Shown: positions 61,322 to 64,000 of the stretch, piece by piece
Layout of the letters: each line of letters begins with the position of its first letter
How positions within the stretch are numbered: position 1 is the first letter of the stretch
From: Allostella sp. ATCC 35155
Lineage (GTDB): Bacteria > Pseudomonadota > Alphaproteobacteria > ATCC43930 > Allostellaceae
DNA length: 64,000 nt
Direction: 5' to 3'
Assembly (NCBI GenBank): GCA_006738865.1
Contig: AP019701.1
Span: forward strand, 3,282,001 to 3,346,000
The notes under the pieces: generated by a model
Databases searched by the model: none
Told to the model about the DNA's origin: nothing
Seen by the model: only the letters and a program-made list of their open reading frames with translations
Translations under genes and position numbers: made by a program

Positions 61322-63028
61322 ATGGCGACGATCATCGGCACTGAGAATGCGAACACCCTGAAGGGGAAGAGCGGCGGCGACTTCATCGATGGCCTGGGCG
61401 GCAACGACCGCATCGACGGCAGGGACAAGAACGACAGCATCTACGGCGGCAACGGCAACGACAGCATTCTCGGCGGCACGGGCGACGACACGCTCTACGG
61501 CGGGAACAATTCGTTCTTCTATGCCGACGGCGCCGACACGCTCTATGGCGGCAATGACGAGGATCTGCTGTACGGCGGAGAGCAGAACGACCGCATGTCG
61601 GGCGACAACGGGCTCGACACGCTGTTCGGCGGCAACGGCAACGACACCATGCTGGGCGGCAACGGCAACGACCTGCTGTTCGGCGAGGACGGCGACGATT
61701 CGGTCAATGCCGGCAAGAACAGCGACCTCGTCTATGGCGGCACCGGCAACGACTGGCTGTTCGGCGACCATGGCGCGGACACCATCATCGGCGGCAACGG
61801 CGGCGACGTGCTGCGCGGCGGCGAGGGCCGCGACCTCCTGATCGGCTATGAGCCGGGGGCGGAGACGGCGGACGGCGGCAATTATTTCGAGGCCGGCGAC
61901 AACGACGATTCGCTGTTCGGCGGCGGCGCCTTCGACACCATGTTCGGCGAGCTCGGCAACGACCTCATCTACGGCGCCGACGGCAACGACTACATCGGGG
62001 GCAACGGCGGCTCCGACGTGATCAACGGCGGCAACGGCGCCGATTTTGCGAGCGGCGGTGACGACAACGATTCGATCTTCGGCGGATTGGCTTTCCGTGC
62101 CGACGATTCGCTGTTCGGCGCCAGCGACACGCTCTACGGCGATGCCGGCAACGACTGGATCTTCGGCAGCGAGGACAGCGTCGGCGACTACATCGACGGT
62201 GGCGACGACAACGATACCCTCGTCGCGACGGCCGGGATCGACGACCACATGTCCAGCGACACGCTGCTGGGCGGCGCCGGCGACGACAGCATCTACGGCC
62301 TCAACGGCGCCGACAGCATCGACGGCGGCGACGGTGCCGACGAAGTCCACGCAGGCGACGACTTCAATACGGTCGACGGCGGGCAAGGCGACGACACGCT
62401 CTACGGCGGCGACGGCAACGACCTCCTCTACGGCGGGTCCGACTCCGACTCGCTGCTCGCAGGCGCAGGCCAGGACACCGTCGAGGGCGGTAGCGGCGAC
62501 GACATCGTCCTCGGGGAGAACGGCACCGACACGCTCTACGGCAATGACGGCGACGATCTCCTCAACGGCGGGAAGCACCACGACATCCTGACCGGCGGCG
62601 ACGGCAGCGACACCTTCGCCTTCCTGCAGGCCGACACGTCCAACTTTAGCGACACGATCGCCGACCTGGAGATCGGCGACCGGATCGCGTTCTTCAATTA
62701 CGAGGACGCGACCAAGGCGGCCGATGCGGCGGTGACGAACAACCCGCTGTCCGTGACCCACAAGGACAACATCCTGGTCGCGACCAACCAGGCCTACTCG
62801 ATCGCCCAGTTCGACCAGTTCCTGACGGCGGGCGATGCCGACAGCGACAAGCCCGGCTTCTACGTCTTCTTCAATTCCTCGACGAACCTCGGCGAAATCT
62901 GGTTCGACACCAACATGACCAGCACCGATGGCGCCGAACTGGTCGCAGCCATCACCAACGTGTCGAGCGCCGCCGACCTCAAGGACGTGATCAACCGCGA
63001 CTCCTTCATCATCGAGTTCGATACCTGA
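61322..63028 (+). CDS. RTX calcium-binding secreted protein, tandem copy 1
   Basis: A 568-residue protein consisting, after a short start MATIIGTENANTLKGKSGGDFIDGLGGNDRID, of many GG-x-G-x-D nonapeptides (about residues 20-435) that bind Ca2+ in a beta-roll. The C-terminal 130 residues form a non-repetitive domain (DTFAFLQADTSNFSDTIADLEIGDRIAFFNYEDATKAADAAV ... SFIIEFDT) that presumably holds the type I secretion signal. No signal peptide. It lacks any enzyme domain, so it is more likely a surface-layer-like or matrix protein than a toxin. No secretion ATPase is nearby. Its upstream region carries a palindrome. Confidence 0.87.
   Translation: MATIIGTENANTLKGKSGGDFIDGLGGNDRIDGRDKNDSIYGGNGNDSILGGTGDDTLYGGNNSFFYADGADTLYGGNDEDLLYGGEQNDRMSGDNGLDTLFGGNGNDTMLGGNGNDLLFGEDGDDSVNAGKNSDLVYGGTGNDWLFGDHGADTIIGGNGGDVLRGGEGRDLLIGYEPGAETADGGNYFEAGDNDDSLFGGGAFDTMFGELGNDLIYGADGNDYIGGNGGSDVINGGNGADFASGGDDNDSIFGGLAFRADDSLFGASDTLYGDAGNDWIFGSEDSVGDYIDGGDDNDTLVATAGIDDHMSSDTLLGGAGDDSIYGLNGADSIDGGDGADEVHAGDDFNTVDGGQGDDTLYGGDGNDLLYGGSDSDSLLAGAGQDTVEGGSGDDIVLGENGTDTLYGNDGDDLLNGGKHHDILTGGDGSDTFAFLQADTSNFSDTIADLEIGDRIAFFNYEDATKAADAAVTNNPLSVTHKDNILVATNQAYSIAQFDQFLTAGDADSDKPGFYVFFNSSTNLGEIWFDTNMTSTDGAELVAAITNVSSAADLKDVINRDSFIIEFDT
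61580..61848 (+). repeat. 269-bp direct repeat, identical with 63442-63710
   Basis: Comparing the two RTX genes at a constant offset of 1862 bp, no difference was seen from 61580 to 61848. The nearest differences are at 61579 (a/c) and 61849 (t/c). Differences outside this stretch up to about 61990 are mostly third-position changes. The identical tract points to recent gene conversion or duplication. Confidence 0.85.
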
Positions 63029-63092
63029 CACCGGCTCGCCGGAAAGCACAGTGGTCGTCTTTCGGGCGAGCGCCCACCGTCGCATATTGCTG

Positions 63093-63107
63093 CATCATCG
63101 GATGATG
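63093..63107. promoter_or_regulatory. palindrome upstream of the second RTX gene
   Basis: CATCATCGGATGATG: 7-bp perfect arms around one G, in the 155-bp gap between the two RTX genes. A GGGCG-AG-CGCCC hairpin (about 63064-63075) lies a little earlier and may be a terminator for copy 1. The role is inferred only. Confidence 0.35.
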
Positions 63108-63183
63108 GAGTAGTTGTTCATCGCAATGGCGAGCTACGCTTGGCTTGCCCAGGCGAACATGGCGACTTGGTGGGGGGCGGGAC

Positions 63184-64000
63184 ATGGCGACGATCACCGG
63201 CAACGACAATGCGAACACCCTGAACGGGAAGAGCGGAGCCGACTTCATCGATGGCATGGGCGGAAACGACCGCATCGATGGGAAGGACAAGGACGACAGC
63301 ATCTACGGCGGCAACGGCAACGACAGCATCCTCGGCGGCACGGGCGACGACACGCTCTACGGCGGGAACAATTCGTTCTTCTATGCCGACGGTGCCGACA
63401 CGCTCTATGGCGGCAATGACGAGGATCTGCTGTACGGCGGCGAGCAGAACGACCGCATGTCGGGCGACAACGGGCTCGACACGCTGTTCGGCGGCAACGG
63501 CAACGACACCATGCTGGGCGGCAACGGCAACGACCTGCTGTTCGGCGAGGACGGCGACGATTCGGTCAATGCCGGCAAGAACAGCGACCTCGTCTATGGC
63601 GGCACCGGCAACGACTGGCTGTTCGGCGACCATGGCGCGGACACCATCATCGGCGGCAACGGCGGCGACGTGCTGCGCGGCGGCGAGGGCCGCGACCTCC
63701 TGATCGGCTACGAGCCGGGGGCGGAGACGCAGGACGGCGGCAATTATTTCGAGGCCGGCGACAACGACGACTCGCTCTTCGGCGGCGGCGCCTTCGACAC
63801 GATGTTCGGCGAACTCGGCAACGACCTCATCTACGGCGCCGCAGGCAACGACCAGATCAACGGCAACAGCGGCATGGACACGGCGTTCGGCGGCAATGGC
63901 GCCGACTCGATCCATGGCGGCGGCGACGACGACAGCCTGTTCGGCGGCTCCGGAAACTGGTTCTACGATTCCCTCGTCGGCGCCAGCGACACGCTCTACG
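63184..64000 (+). CDS. RTX calcium-binding protein, tandem copy 2, 3' end outside window
   Basis: The frame opens at ATG 63184 (MATITGNDNANTLNGKSGADFIDGMGGNDRIDGKDKDDSIYGGNGNDSILGGTGDDTLYGG) and runs to the window end without a stop, giving at least 272 residues. It is a tandem paralogue of the preceding gene: the first 38 codons differ at many positions, whereas codons 87-175 are identical at DNA level. After about nt 63841 the sequence departs (GAAGNDQINGNSGMDTAFGG). It continues with nonapeptides. The C-terminal domain is not in the window. Confidence 0.88.
   Translation, partial: MATITGNDNANTLNGKSGADFIDGMGGNDRIDGKDKDDSIYGGNGNDSILGGTGDDTLYGGNNSFFYADGADTLYGGNDEDLLYGGEQNDRMSGDNGLDTLFGGNGNDTMLGGNGNDLLFGEDGDDSVNAGKNSDLVYGGTGNDWLFGDHGADTIIGGNGGDVLRGGEGRDLLIGYEPGAETQDGGNYFEAGDNDDSLFGGGAFDTMFGELGNDLIYGAAGNDQINGNSGMDTAFGGNGADSIHGGGDDDSLFGGSGNWFYDSLVGASDTLY

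Noticed and set aside
61436-62600. Regularly spaced short repeats suggestive of CRISPR
   Set aside because: They are in-frame GGxGxD codon repeats of an RTX protein with no unique spacers and no cas genes.

Overview
The window reads as a high-GC alphaproteobacterial chromosome, probably Rhodospirillales-like. This rests on the purC-purS-purQ-purL-bolA-grxD run, with a divergent DUF1476 gene beside purC, and on very dense gene packing with many ATGA/GTGA start-stop overlaps. No rRNA, tRNA, CRISPR array, prophage or complete insertion sequence was seen. The organism cannot be named from sequence alone.

Layout. 1-3.3 kb: the end of a zinc ABC permease (znuB), a His-rich COG0523 GTPase and an SH3-domain secreted protein. 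2.7-8.2 kb: soxR divergent from a MexEF-like RND efflux operon; a perfect SoxR box sits in a 19-bp-spaced promoter. 8.2-19.2 kb: a DMT exporter, a sugar-nucleotide-type epimerase, an amidohydrolase plus MFS pair, two M81 (MlrC-type) peptidases, a glycosyltransferase, a methyltransferase and a MipA/OmpV porin-like protein. 19.3-22.4 kb: an overlapping amidase / GT61 / pyruvyl-transferase-like operon. 22.4-25.2 kb: an ALDH7-type dehydrogenase and an EEP-family nuclease/phosphatase.

25.1-34 kb is a regulatory and stress region. It holds an ECF sigma/anti-sigma pair with twin matching divergent promoters and a DUF4394 secreted target, a NepR-like small protein, a DUF900 hydrolase, a STAS-kinase fusion, a CorA transporter with a small membrane protein and a possible leader peptide, a PepSY protein, a DUF2061 protein, the fluoride channel crcB and an amidohydrolase. 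34-37.5 kb encodes a 1172-residue beta-helix/RTX protein behind an AT-rich control region. 37.9-43.6 kb: a DUF2157/GDYXXLXY membrane pair, then a third M81 peptidase with an MFS transporter and a CitE-like lyase. 43.57-43.74 kb is a MITE-like nested inverted repeat.

43.7-46.9 kb holds two unrelated membrane-associated GTPases flanking an uncharacterised membrane protein. This is the best candidate here for an undescribed system. 46.9-55 kb: a FAD oxidoreductase, a HAD hydrolase, a double-GNAT protein, an amidase plus a PEP-mutase/ICL-family lyase, a duplicated and frame-broken ParD-like antitoxin, a class A beta-lactamase-fold protein without a signal peptide, and a peptide-binding protein. 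55-61.2 kb: the ATPase zeta-subunit-like gene and the purine/BolA/Grx4 housekeeping block, then rarD. 61.3-64 kb: two tandem RTX calcium-binding genes with a long identical stretch; the second runs off the window.

Theme: turnover and uptake of amide- or peptide-linked compounds recurs (three M81 peptidases, two amidases, two amidohydrolases, two MFS carriers, a peptide SBP, ALDH, CitE and PEP-mutase-type lyases). This suggests catabolism of amide- or amino-acid-derived substrates, but the substrates are not evident.
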